Assembly (NCBI GenBank): GCA_006386115.1
Contig: VFIW01000127.1
Span: 53,642 to 117,641, forward strand
Source: Globisporangium splendens
Lineage: Eukaryota > Oomycota > Peronosporomycetes > Pythiales > Pythiaceae
Reading direction: 5' to 3'
DNA length: 64,000 nucleotides
Numbering within the stretch: the stretch's first letter is position 1; the number at the start of each line of letters is the position of its first letter. The translations under genes were made by a program, and so were the position numbers. Positions 1 through 10,508 of this stretch are shown piece by piece. The notes under the pieces are model-generated. The model made no database searches. It was not told where the DNA came from and saw only the letters and a program-made list of their open reading frames with translations.

Positions 1-247
1 GGCGCATGCGGAATTGCGTCAGCGCCGCGCACGTCGCTGGATCGTCCATAGCAGCTCGTCTCGTGGGAACTAAGACTGATCAATAGCCGAAGGATCTCGT
101 CAGGCTCCGTTTCCGTTGTGATACCGGTGCTTCGTCCTGCCTCAAAGGTTTTGGTGGCGCCAAATAATACCGTCGTGGTTCTTTAATTTAATGATTGCGA
201 ACACTTGGATGGATTCAAGGTTTCAAGTTGGAGATACAAGCTTACGT
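1..247. other. Left-edge sequence, no gene seen
   Basis: No reading frame here resembles a known protein. It abuts an LTR2-type repeat and is probably internal or flanking sequence of an older retroelement cut by the window edge. Confidence 0.4.
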
Positions 248-620
248 TGTAACGGGGTAGCCTGTTACACGGCGTACACGTGCGTTGAGGAAGCGCAGGC
301 GAGAGGAAGAACACAGCGATAACGCTGTGTCCAAAAGAAGGAAGGGAGCTTTGTCCTATAACATGCAAAATGAGAAGTGAATTGAAATCTTAAGGTTTGA
401 AATGCAAATCTGATGGGTTGTTCCTACGGCGTCTTCGATTGGTAGATAGTCGCGTGTCCAATCCGACTATCATCCAATGAGGTTAAACTTTAATGGAATG
501 TTCTTATTGGCTAAAATGCAACTAGCTACATATAGTGTTCATGGGTTAACGGGTGGGTTTGTAGAGAGTGGTAGAACTCGTGTGGGTATGACCCACACTC
601 TTTGTACTCAAGAACCTAAG
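248..620 (-). repeat. LTR2-family Gypsy LTR, interrupted copy
   Basis: Starts TGTAACGGGG and runs nearly parallel to 45783-46049 (same order of blocks, including the shared stretch ending ATTGGCTAAAA). The LTR1 copy starting at 621 cuts into it. The last 100 bp have no counterpart in the right copy, which is itself truncated. The family's gag lies on the minus strand near 45.5 kb, hence the strand call. Confidence 0.6.
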
Positions 621-1270
621 TGTAAGAGGGCGCTGTTAACAACAATCCCTCAAACACGGCACACACGCTTGTGCCAGAGGAAGCGATCTCCCGATTTGGA
701 GGGAGGAACGAAGATTTGAGGGCTTGGAGGAAAATTTGCAACTGAATTGAAAAGGTTATGGTTCCTGTCGCTACTTACAAATGAACCCCAAGGGATCCTA
801 CACGTTTTATAACTAAAACCTAAACATACACAATAAAACCTATGAATCTGATATATATAACCTTGGGTACACTGAGGTTGAACCTACGGGATCTTCTAGA
901 AGCTTGAACTTCAAGTCTTATTTAAAATCCCTGCAAAGTGATTGGCTCGCGCCACTCACTCCAGGTGGCAGAGACACGTCTGTCTCGTCGCCAGTCCAGT
1001 TTCCCAAGCAGGAACCATCACTCAGTACTTGATTAGTACATGGATGTCATCGCTCAGTACTGATCAGTGCATGAGAACAACATTCTGCACTGATCAGCAC
1101 AGAGAACACTCGTGACGTCATCGAATGACGTCACACGTGCATGTGGGGACTGTCTTACTGTAATCCCTTTGTTATTTGTGTCTCCACAATGCACGCTGAA
1201 GGTGGTGTGTGGCAGACTAGATCTGTGGACAGATCCACCTTCATGTAATGGCTGGTTATAGCCCATTACA
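621..1270 (-). repeat. LTR1 Gypsy LTR, copy a (3' LTR of element A)
   Basis: 650 bp, begins TGTAAGAGGGCG and ends GCCCATTACA, nearly identical to 37802-38451 and 44813-45462 and inverted relative to 4196-4845. It is the 3' LTR because the integrase/chromodomain end of a minus-strand pol lies next to it. The left flank is CTAAG. It holds two TGACGTCA octamers 5 bp apart at 1113-1133 and ACTGATCAG-type repeats just before them, plausible enhancer motifs. Confidence 0.85.
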
Positions 1271-2414
1271 TCATCCCCTCCTTAAAGTCACAAGTACCTT
1301 GCGTACTTTTGCAGACCTTTCGGAGCAGTTCACTTTGCAATTGGCAATGAAGCGACCAAGTGACCAAGTGAACCGAGAAGAAAGTCCGTCGTCCAAGCGA
1401 CAGCGGACAGCTCCAGAACTCTTCGACATTTCTCCCATTCTGAAGAAGAAGGGGGAGCTCGAGTTCTACAAGGAGCGGTTCTTCAGTTGGCGTCGGATCA
1501 GCGATCGCGATGATCCGAACCAACACATCGCAGCCCAGAGAGACTCATGGCGAACATTTGTTCGTCTTGAGAACGAGAACAAAATGGAGCGTCTTCTTCG
1601 TCGTGGCAACGCTCGTGCCGAAAGAAGAACTCCCGCTGACGACAGAGCGAACCGTAGCTCTGGTCGTCGTAGTGTCCCCCCTGGTGACGCTACAAGCAGT
1701 TCTCATAGCTGCGGACCACGTCGGGAACATCAGACTCCAATGTCTGACGAGGCTCCCACGTGTCCGAGCTCGGTGGATATCCACGCCACCGAACTCTGTA
1801 GAAGCGTTGATGGTTCAACTGCTTCTTTTCTCGACGATGAGTCGGTCGATCTTCATGATCAACAATCGACTCAACCACCCAGCGATGCTCTCCCTGAGAG
1901 TCTAATAACGGGGGTGGGGCTGAACGAGAAAACGATTGAGCGACTCTGGAAGTGGAAGAGTGCTCACCGTGGGCAAATCGAGGCTTTGCAGCAGCGTTGT
2001 TCGACGCTTGAGGAACGCTGCGAGAGTCTCGAGAACCTTGTCGCCGATCACGAGTCGAAGATCGACGTCCTGACAGAAGGTTCTGCCCAGTGTTCGGCTT
2101 TGGAGTCCCGTTTCGAGGAACGGTTCCAACAGGTTCAGGACGAACTTGTTCGACTCCAGAAGAACGAGAAGTCTCGTGAGTTGGCTCACGATCGCCTGTT
2201 GCGCTCTGTGGGAGAGGCAGGTTCGGCTCTCGAGGTACTTCGTGGTGAGTACCATTCTCGCCTTCAAGCGTTGGAGACAATGAAGGACCAATCCTTCGAC
2301 GTCCTGCAACTCCTGTACGCCGAGAAGAATCTTCAGAGCGATGAGCTGTTTGCTCTTCGCAATCAAGTGGAGAAGCTTCACGATCAGCTCGATCGTTTGC
2401 GGAAGATCTCGTAG
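1248..2414 (+). CDS. Antisense coiled-coil ORF of the LTR1 Gypsy family, copy A
   Basis: An ATG-initiated 388-codon frame starts inside the LTR end (1248); an in-frame ATG at 1347 lies downstream of it. It runs opposite to pol and overlaps the chromodomain tail. Residues 34-60 are basic with an NLS-like SSKRQR; the middle is Ser/Asp-rich; the last 170 residues are charged heptad-like sequence expected to form a coiled coil. No known domain is recognised. A near-identical frame exists at 38557-39603. It may be a genuine antisense gene of the element, like the antisense ORFs known from some plant Gypsy lineages, or a frame kept open by pol codon use. Confidence 0.5.
   Translation: MAGYSPLHHPLLKVTSTLRTFADLSEQFTLQLAMKRPSDQVNREESPSSKRQRTAPELFDISPILKKKGELEFYKERFFSWRRISDRDDPNQHIAAQRDSWRTFVRLENENKMERLLRRGNARAERRTPADDRANRSSGRRSVPPGDATSSSHSCGPRREHQTPMSDEAPTCPSSVDIHATELCRSVDGSTASFLDDESVDLHDQQSTQPPSDALPESLITGVGLNEKTIERLWKWKSAHRGQIEALQQRCSTLEERCESLENLVADHESKIDVLTEGSAQCSALESRFEERFQQVQDELVRLQKNEKSRELAHDRLLRSVGEAGSALEVLRGEYHSRLQALETMKDQSFDVLQLLYAEKNLQSDELFALRNQVEKLHDQLDRLRKIS
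1271..1283 (-). promoter_or_regulatory. Polypurine tract of element A
   Basis: On the minus strand, AAGGAGGGGATGA lies directly against the 3' LTR, the expected place for the plus-strand primer of reverse transcription. The same tract is found at 38452-38464 in element B. Confidence 0.6.
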
Positions 2415-2640
2415 GATCCGCAGATCCACTTGGAAGGTAAGGCTTTAGTCTACCCACATAAAATGTCGGGTGTAGACGCATGCGTGTAGGTATGTCTAGT
2501 GTGTAGGCATCACCATTGCATTTCACTACCTTGAACGGTCCGATGAACCTTGGCAGAAGTTTCGAACTCCCCAAGTTGGACACTGCATGTTCAGGCAGGT
2601 TCGCCGTGCTAAGTAATACAAGATCATTGATCTTATAAAA
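1690..2640 (-). pseudogene. Gypsy pol C-terminus with chromodomain, element A
   Basis: Continues the integrase upstream after a 1-nt insertion (about 2636; ATAAAAC here against ATAAAC in element B). It holds the integrase C-terminal beta-barrel region, a long Pro/Ser/Arg-rich spacer, and a C-terminal chromodomain (motif FYRVRWRGYPPSSDTWEP) that in chromoviruses binds histone marks and directs integration. The frame is otherwise open to the stop at 1690. Confidence 0.85.
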
Positions 2641-3625
2641 CTTGCTTGTTCTTCCTTCCGCTCTTGTCTGCTTGTTCCTTTTGCAGATCCTGAGCCTTCG
2701 TGATTGCGTCTCGAACAAACCTCACAACGGCTTGTCTCCTCACAACAAAGTCATCGACTTGCTGCTCTTCACGACTTGTTAGGCCGTCGAGGGGTTTCAT
2801 CGAGTCAAAATTGGCTTTCAACTCGGAAGCAGCATTCAGGTCGTAAGACGACTTCGGCTTGTTACCATGAGCCGGAGTCCCTCCCCCACTTAAGGTAGAG
2901 ACCTCACCCATTATGGAAGCAGGCACTCGAGGGTGAATGCCATAGTTCACATAAAATGGAGAGTGACCCGTCGAGACATGCGTGGAGTTGTTCAACGCAA
3001 ACTCGGCAAGAGGGAGAAACTCACTCCACTCTTTGAAAGACGTTGCGTAACTGCGCAACACGTCTTCGAGGACGCGATTCACTCGCTCTGTTTGACCGTC
3101 CGTTTCAGGGTGTGCCGCTGTTGACATGGGCAACTTGGTGTCCAGAAGTCCGAACAGTGCACGCCAGAACTTGGACGTGAAACGGGTGTCACGGTCAGAC
3201 ACGATCTCGACCGGTAGTCTGTGTAGACGGAATACGACGTCTACAAAGACCTTGGCAGTCTTTTCCGCTGAGATCTTGTCCGAAACAGGCGCAAGATGGA
3301 CCATCTTGCTGAATCGGTCCACAAACACAAGGATGCCATTGCGTCCGTGTTTGTCTCGAGGAAGTCCGAATATGAAATCCACACTCACAGACTTCCAACT
3401 GTCCGATGGGACAGCCAATGAACGAAGTGGTGCCTGTGCGGAACCAGAAGGTTTCGCTCGTTGGCAGATCTCGCAAGTCCTCACATACTTGCGCACCCAC
3501 TTGTACATGTGTGGCCAGTAGTAATCCCGGGAAAGACTGAGAAACGTTTTCTCACGTCCGAGATGGCCACCCGAAGGACTGTCATGGTACTCATACAAGA
3601 GTCGATAACGCAGACTGCGCGGCAC
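2636..3625 (-). pseudogene. Gypsy integrase core, element A (5' truncated)
   Basis: Encodes the H2C2 zinc-binding region (HDSPSGGHLGREKT ... CEIC) and the DDE core: Asp in VDFIFGLP, Asp in SDRDTRF, Glu in DGQTERVNR. It is about 95% like element B. Protease, RT and RNase H are absent: at about 3625 the sequence switches abruptly to gag of a different Gypsy family. A 1-nt insertion near 2636 breaks the link to the chromodomain. Not functional. Confidence 0.9.
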
Positions 3626-4170
3626 GGAGGGGGTTCGCGTGAAGCCGTGCTTGCTTCGCGCTGAAGTCTTCTTGCAACGCTAGAGCGGTTGCTTGCTCTA
3701 GCGTTTCCGGGTATTCCCGGAATAGGTAGGTCTTGACGTGACCGTCCGTCAAGCCTTTCATGAACGTGGCGACTTGCGTCGCCATGTCGATCGGCTCTGA
3801 CACGATACTTGATACCAAGTATCGAGCATGTTGGATATACGCGTGAAGGTCACGTCTATCCTGTCGGATCTCAAGGAATTCCGTGCGAGTACGGAATTCC
3901 GACTTTGGTGGCTCAAAAGAGGCTCGAATGTCGCTTTTGAATTCCGCAAGCGTGCGGAAGCAGTGGTGGTCGGCCATTCGTCGACCGAATGCCCAGCTCT
4001 TCGCTCTCTCAGCGAGCTTGGACATCGCGAAATCGACCTGTTGCTCTGGGTCATGGATTTGCCCAGAGCGAATGGCGGCGTCGATTTCAACAAACCATCG
4101 GAGGAGAGGCTCTTTGTCTCCTCCGCCATACTTCGCGACACCAAGCTTTACAGCTTTCTGTCGTGGGGGT
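3626..4170 (-). pseudogene. LTR2-family gag, middle part
   Basis: The minus-strand frame encodes a retrotransposon gag core (EPLLRWFVEIDAAI, FREYPETLEQATALALQEDF), clearly different from element B gag. It starts at the codons for Gln-Pro-Pro-Arg (about 4170), where the N-terminal piece at 45463-45768 leaves off, and ends at the junction with LTR1 integrase. The zinc knuckle is missing here but present in the related plus-strand copy at 4846-5829. Confidence 0.75.
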
Positions 4171-4195
4171 TGTAATGGGGTTTCCCATTACTTAG
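4171..4195. other. Rearrangement scar between gag and inverted LTR1
   Basis: A short palindrome-like stretch, TGTAATGGGG then CCCATTAC, resembles a degenerate LTR terminus and ends in CTTAG. CTTAG is the reverse complement of the CTAAG that flanks LTR1 copy a. Confidence 0.5.
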
Positions 4196-4845
4196 TGTAA
4201 TGGGCCACAACCAGCCATTACATGAAGGTGGATCTGTTCCCAGATCTAGTGTGGCACACACCACCTTCAGCGTGCATTGCGGAGACACAAATAACAAAGG
4301 GATTACGGTAATACAGTCCCCACATGCACGTGTGACGTCATTCGATGACGTCATGAGTGTTCTCTGTACTAATCAGTGCAGAATGTTGTTCTCATGTACT
4401 AATCAATATAGAGCGATAACATCCATGTACTAATCAAGTACTGAGTGATGGTTCCTGCTTGGGAAACTGGACTGGCGACGAGACCGACGTGTGTCTGCCG
4501 CCTGAAGTGAGTGGTGCGAGCCAATCACTTTGCAGGTATTTTATACAAGACTTGAAGTTCAAGCTTCTAGAAGATCCCGTAGGTTCAACCTCAGTGTACC
4601 CAAGGTTTTATATATCAGATTCATAGGTTTTATTGTGTATATTTAGGTTTTAGTTATAAAACGTGTAGGAGCCCTTGGGGTTCATTTGTAAGTAGCGACA
4701 GGAACCATAACCTTTTCAATTCAGTTGCAAATTTTCCTCCAAGCCCTCAAATCTTCGTTCCTCCCTCCAAATCGGGAGATCGCTTCCTCTGGCACAAGCG
4801 TGTGTGCCGTGGTTGAGGGATTGTTGTTAACAGCGCCCACTTACA
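4196..4845 (+). repeat. LTR1 Gypsy LTR, copy b, inverted
   Basis: 650 bp, TGTAATGGGCC to CACTTACA: the reverse complement of the other three LTR1 copies. It lies head-to-head with copy a. It is followed at once by mid-gag sequence with no primer-binding site, so it is not a normal 5' LTR. It carries the paired TGACGTCA octamers at 4333-4353. Confidence 0.85.
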
Positions 4846-5829
4846 CGATCGACATGGCGACGCAAGTCGCCACGTTCATGAAAGGCTTGACGGACGGTCA
4901 CGTCAAGACCCACCTATTCCGGGAATACCCGGAAACGCTAGAGCAAGCAACCGCTCTAGCGTTGCAAGAAGACTTCAGCGCGAAGGAAGCACGGCTTCAC
5001 GCGAACTCCCACCGCGTCGCGCAGTTCCGGCACGCGAAACCCTCTCCGCGTAATAATGGAGCGGAACCAATGGATCTCTCATTGGTACAAACCTCGACGG
5101 TTCGAAAGAAAACCGTCAACAAGCGCAAGCAGCGTTGCCACCGCTGCCGGGGGCTGGGGCACTTCTCCTACGAGTGCCAAGCGGCGCAGCCCGCTCCTCG
5201 CGTTCGAGAAACGCCTCGAACGGCTCCTTCGCGCAGTGGGCGCGAAGAGTCAAAAAACGACAACCACCAGTAGACGCGGGGCGCTCTACTGGCGAATATG
5301 CGTCTGGTGTGATCGTGGTGCACGAGACGCAAGCCCCCAGCGTGCATGACGCACGCTGCTGGACAACCACAACTGCGGATGAGTCGAGAGATCGACTCAT
5401 CCAACTTGAGATAACCGTAGAGGGATTTGCGACCCCTCTGCGGGGACTGCTAGACACGGGTGCGTCGAACTACTGTGCTCAATCGCATGTCGCCCGTGAG
5501 CTAGCGAAAGTAAGCTCGGAGGAATCACATTCCTCCGACTCAAAGATTACCGTGCGGTTGGCAACAGGTGCCACCGTCACGACAAAGAAACACGTGATAC
5601 GACTCCGTGTCACGCATGATGGACGCCAAATGGAAGGAGACTTCATTTGGCTGGATTTGGATGACAAGTTCGATGTCACCCTTGGAATGCCATGGCTGAA
5701 GAAGTATCAGCCGGTCATCGATTGGAATCAGCAATCGGTTAGACACCCTGCTACGAAGCAGAAGCAGGCTAACCGACCGTCAGCGCGCAACGCGCTGGCG
5801 GTAAGCGAATATGATACTGCATTCGCGGT
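4846..5829 (+). pseudogene. LTR2-type gag zinc knuckle and protease fragment
   Basis: Plus-strand remnant. It begins mid-gag, the same residues as the minus-strand gag at 3626-4170. It then has a CCHC knuckle (CHRCRGLGHFSYEC, about 5138-5179) and, in another frame, a retropepsin domain with catalytic DTGAS near 5455 and the later DLDDKFDVTLGMPW segment. Gag and protease frames differ, by either programmed shifting or an indel. It is cut at about 5829, where LINE sequence begins. Confidence 0.75.
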
Positions 5830-6453
5830 AGGTGCGACGCAGTCGAAACGGAGCAGCACTTGTTCTTCGAGTGTGCTCTCGCAACAAGACTGTGGGAGCA
5901 CATACGGAACATCATGGCGCCATTTGTCCGATCCCAGTTGACATGGACCATGATTGCGACAGCAATGAAACCAGTCGTGCGAGATGAATGGAAGGAGTGT
6001 GAGGACGTCATCGGAGACGTGTGGCACACGTTCCGCGCTGTGACCCTCCACTTCGTCTGGTCGGACCGCAATCGGTGTCTGTTCGATGGAAGACAGCCCA
6101 CACCGACGACACCAGCACTGCTGGTCATCTTCACCACTGCCAGTGCGCACTTCCGGTACAACCTGAGGTGTCGATACGACGCCGATGAGAGAGCATCACT
6201 CGAGAAGGCGTTTACCAAGATGAGGAAGTATCCGCCTTTCGGTGACTTTGCGACGACCCACCCAGCAATGTTCCAAGTTCGTCACCTCCAGCACTAGTCT
6301 CTAGTCAGAAGATCTTTAATCAGAACGCAACTCGCAAGATCCTGTACCTTATCAAATGTAGAGTATATTTATTCGAAGAGTAGTAGTATCTATATGTAGC
6401 TAGGCAGATTGAGTCGTCACTCTGTCTAATTCTAGTAATATAGACAACTTTCA
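5830..6453 (+). mobile_element. 5'-truncated tRNA-targeting LINE (LINE0), 3' end only
   Basis: Holds the last about 155 codons of ORF2 (QHLFFECALATRLWEH to the stop at 6295-6297), then only about 156 bp of 3' UTR ending GACAACTTTCA. Directly after it comes ACTGAGCTATACGACC, the tRNA-Ile 5' part. The same 3' end closes the two long LINEs. Its 5' side is fused to Gypsy protease rather than to a tRNA, so it was truncated by rearrangement. This copy shows the 3' UTR without the extra antisense sequence seen in the others. Confidence 0.85.
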
Positions 6454-7741
6454 ACTGAGCTATACGACCTCGGACACGTTCAACAACACTCCACAACACA
6501 CACACCACCACACAACCATTGCAACACAACACACGTCCCACGCACACACATCCCACGCACACACGCCACGCAACCCACAACGTCGTCCTCGTCCACGGTC
6601 CGCGTACAAACCACCACACAACCAACGTCTTGGTCGTCCAACGCGTACTGTACTGCAAGCCTGCCAGCTCAACCTTAGCATTTTGCGTCTCAAACGGCAC
6701 ACGTCAGGCCTCCCACACAAGTGTCAATCGCCAAAAACCACACCCAAAGTGAGACGGACCCGGGACGTCTCGCGGGCACTCTTGCACTCTCGCTTTACAC
6801 GGCACTCGCGTCAATCCACCAAGCATGCGGCGAGCGAGCTGCAGCCAGTAGCTCGGCGTGCGTTTTGGTCGACTTAGGTGCTCATTGGCTTCGTTTGAAG
6901 TTTAAAGTCTCGCAGTGTACGTACGTATGTACCGCTACTCCCTCTTTGTTTTGCTTGCTTGCTTGTGTTCGGTGTGTGCTCAAGTTGTAACCGGACACTT
7001 CCGAGTTACGCAGCACGGTACGTGTGTGAGGAAGCGTATTCAACGCTTCTCTCAAGGACTCTGTTCCGAGAGCGGTTGCCTGCTTCCTGCAGTGCAACAA
7101 TCGGTTACCTATAGGTCTCTATAGAGTAACCGTCGATAACCAAAGACTCAGTTAACTGTAAAAATGGAACTGTTTATTTGTTGGAGGTTGCCCTCTGTAG
7201 GACAACCTGGATTATCTTTATGTAACTATGAACAATAGCAATCTCAAGTGTAATTACTCCCCATGGTGCAATGAGTGGCTATGAAAGACTAACGCTAGTT
7301 GTCTTATGTGATTGGATGAAATGCATGTTCAATTATGTCCAATCGGAGGCGCCGTCACTCAGACTGGCTGCCGGCTCCACCGTGAAGGTTCGAGCAAGTA
7401 CGACGAACCTCATGGTTCGGTCTTAAACTTGTTGCGAGTACTCTACGTACCGCAAGGTTCGGTTTGGTTGTGTGGCACAACACAAGTGCGTAACCATGTT
7501 ACAGTGTAACCCCGTTACACAAGTAGAGCGACTGGGGAGCAGAGCAGAGTGGCAAAGAATTCGGTGGTGGTGTTGTCGGGATGAATGGACGGGCAGAGAT
7601 GTGATGTGACCCGGTCCGCGTGAAAAATGAAAGAAGCGGCTCGAGCAGCGTCCACGCACAGCAACACGCGCTCACACACTCAGTGCCTGCCTGCCTGCTT
7701 GTCTGCGCAGTGTCAAAGAGGAGTGAAAAGAAAGAAAAGTT
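6454..7741 (-). repeat. tRNA-Ile array unit 1, interrupted by a solo LTR
   Basis: A unit of the tandem array: tRNA 5' remnant (16 bp), a CA-rich stretch, GC-rich spacer, then the tRNA gene at its right end. Spacer order and sequence match the later units almost base for base, apart from the inserted LTR at 6986-7519. Confidence 0.85.
6986..7519. mobile_element. Solo LTR (LTR3) with 5-bp target duplication
   Basis: 534 bp bounded by TGTAACCGG and CCCGTTACA, flanked by CAAGT at 6981-6985 and 7520-7524. Uninterrupted units read CAAGTAGAGCG here, so the insertion site is certain. Its start resembles LTR2 (TGTAAC, GAGGAAGCG), suggesting a related Gypsy family. No internal genes remain. Confidence 0.9.
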
Positions 7742-7814
7742 TGGTCATACTGGGGCTCGAACCCAGGACCACAGCGTTATTAGCACTGCGCTCTACCGAC
7801 TGAGCTATACGACC
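7742..7814 (-). tRNA. tRNA-Ile(AAT), copy 1
   Basis: 73 nt folding as a full cloverleaf: acceptor GGTCGTA/TATGACC, D stem GCTC/GAGC, anticodon loop CTAATAA (anticodon AAT), T stem CTGGG/CCCAG, discriminator A. A Pol III terminator-like TTTT lies just downstream on the minus strand. LINE copy 1 starts right at its 5' end; the 16-bp duplication leaves the gene whole. Confidence 0.93.
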
Positions 7815-7898
7815 CACTTCTCAATTTGCCGGCTACCCCTCAAGTTGAATCCAAGACCTCTCAGTCACCTCCCCCGCCTCTCAACTTCCGACTTTCCC

Positions 7899-10508
7899 AT
7901 GGAAAATCATGCTCCTCCCTCCACCCACCAGCTGCCAGCTGTCGACACTGGCTCGAAATCTGGGTCCACACCCACTGTCGTGCCTCGTCCAACTGTCAGC
8001 CCATCCCCCTCCAAAAATTTGGAAGGGTCCGAACCCACCCAAACGGGAAACCTGGTGACGCCACCTGTGGTCAACCGCCATGTCTCTCCCACGACGAGCA
8101 ACTTGAATGCGATAACTGGTGTCGCTGGCCAAGCCCCTGCTCCCCCAACCCACGCAGCTGCTCCGCCTCCCGCTGATCCCGCTCCTCTCGCTGACCCCGC
8201 CGCCATGGTGGACGATCCGATGGAGTCTGGTGGGAATGCTCAAGTGACGACCCTCGATCTCTCTGGCGACGACCCGATGGATCCTGCTGTCGCTGTCGCT
8301 CCTGCGAACGTGGACACTCGACTGTCCATGGCTGAGCTTCTGCGTCAACAAGAACACCTCCGTCGAGACCGTGCTGTGATCGAAGCAACTCGCAGACGCG
8401 TCGAGACTCCGAAGCCTCTCGCTGTCGACATCGAAGCGATTGAGCGCCAGTACGCTGCTGGATGCGACTGGTCGCTCATCGCTTCGAGAATGGAGCAAGC
8501 GCGTCCCTGCCAGCTCCCGACCGCCAAGTACGACATGGTGATCGAGACTGGAAGAGCGCTCGCGAAGACTCCGCTCCAAAAGATCATGGCGTCGTTGGCC
8601 GGCACGAGCCACGGAAACGCGACACTCGATGAGCTGTACCAGCGCTTCGAGATCGGTCAGATCTCCAAGCTCCCCGGCGGCAACCTCCGAGTCAAGGTCA
8701 AGACGAAGGAAGCCTGTGTGCGCTTGGAACGCACCAAGGTGAACATCCTCGGTGGTACGTTCACGTTCAAGGAGTTCGACATCCTTGGCGACAGGTATTT
8801 CATCGACATTGTCAACGTCGATCCCGACGTGGACATTCGAGTGATCGTGCACCGACTGTTCCTCCTCGGGTGCCAGCCGGTGTACCACACCTTTCGCGAA
8901 GTGAACCTCGCGACGGGGATGACATCGGCGACCTGGCGAGTGTACTTCTTATCCAGCTCGTGTCCAAGCGCGTTGGTCGTGAACGGGGCTGTGTGCGACC
9001 AGGTGTTGTTTGACAACAAGCTGCACCCGGCGCATGGAAAGAATGCTCCGTTCCAGTCGGAGCGACAGCCGTATGGGTATCGCTCGCACCATGGAATTGA
9101 CCTCGGGTCTCCGGACAGTGTGTTCCCTCCCTCGAAGCCAGCTCCAGAGCAACCCCAGCAGCAACGACAACAGCCGCCGAGAACCTACGCTCAAGCTGCG
9201 AGTGCGATGCCGAAGCAAACCTCGCTGCAGAAGGCAGTCGAGGAAGGAAAGAGACGGGAAGCCCAGCTCCAGCAGAGAGCTCAGCATGGCAAGTCGTCAG
9301 CTGAAACAGCGCTGGCCAAGCCGCGAAGCAACTCCGACGCGCTATCGATCTCCACATTCGACGACTCGCAAGGCAAGGTGACTCCACCGGGAAGTCCCAA
9401 ACCGCCAATGAAGTCCCCGACGCTGCTCTTGACGAATGGAAACGACGGTTTCTCCACCATGACAAACAAGAAGAAGCGCTCGAGAAACGGAGTCGACTTC
9501 TCCAACATGCTGGTGAAACAGCAACCGCAGCCTCTGGATGGTGTTGCCACCACCAACTACTTCCAGGTGCTGCAGTCGATGGAAGTGTCCTTCGAAGTGA
9601 AGAATATGGCTGCAGACAAGAAGTATGGTCCTCGGTACCAAGTGATCCCTGTCGATGTGAAGCGTCCCGAGGCGCTCAAGACGTCGACTGAGTCGGCTTT
9701 CTTCGTCGAGAAGCACCACACGAAGATCAGGAAAGCGTCGAAAGCGTCTCCGATCTTGGAGGTGTCCGAGTCGATGCTGAACGACGAGAACGCGGCGTTG
9801 CTCAACACCCTCCCGGACCGTCTTGCGCTCGCAGACACTCAGGTCGAGGGTGCGAGCAAACTCATCGACAACGCCACGAACCCCGACCACGTCATCAAGA
9901 AGGCAGTGGACTCGCCGCTGGCTTTCAACAGCGCTCTGTCGCTCAAGATGGCAGGAAGTGGACACGGAGTCGCAGAGCTCGCGCAGTTGCATGTGATCAA
10001 CCGCGTGTTGAGTGCGACCCAGCCTAGCGAAGACGTGATGTTCAGTGCGAAGTGGAAGAAGCTGATGAAGACGACGGTCCCGTCGAAGCGAGGCGACATG
10101 TTCAAGACGTGTGCCACGTGATGGAGATCGTCTGACCAAGTCAGCGAGCTGTCGCGAGCGACGAAGGCACTCGGGTTCTTCGAACTCATGCTGTTGTCGA
10201 TCGCGCCGACGATCTTCAGCAACGACCACTGGATCCACTACATCACTGGTCAGCCGGTCGAGTGGATCCCCGCACACCACACGAGACTCCTCCACCCCAA
10301 CACTCTCCTCATGCTCTTGCGGTCGGACCTTGGTGCGCACTGCTTGAGTCAATGTAACGAAGTGCAGTGGCAGGGGTACTTGCTCGACGACCTGGAAGAG
10401 CTTCGCAAGCTCGATGGGTACTACCCGGTCGACGAGTCGGTGTTGCAGCTCTGAGTTGTCGAGGGAGAGGTGGTACTGGTAGCGGGAGGCTTGGCCACTC
10501 GCTGCTAA
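7899..10508 (+). pseudogene. LINE copy 1 ORF1 (RNA-binding/gag-like protein), two stops
   Basis: Starts at ATG 7899 in the same context as copy 2 (CCCATGGAA). The N-terminal third is Pro/Ala-rich; the middle (FKEFDILGDRYFIDI, FREVNLATGMTSATWRVYF) is the conserved ORF1 core; the C-terminal half is basic with KKKRSRN. The frame is broken by TGA at 10119-10121, where copy 2 has TGG, and by TGA near 10453, then reaches the normal TAA at 10506-10508. No zinc knuckle is visible. Confidence 0.85.

Noticed and set aside
3758..4144. Separate minus-strand ORF overlapping the gag fragment.
   Set aside because: It is another frame of the same gag sequence; the gag frame alone matches the family.
7620..7898. 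Upstream extension of LINE copy 1 ORF1 through the tRNA gene.
   Set aside because: It crosses tRNA-Ile and the insertion junction; the conserved ATG at 7899 matches copy 2.
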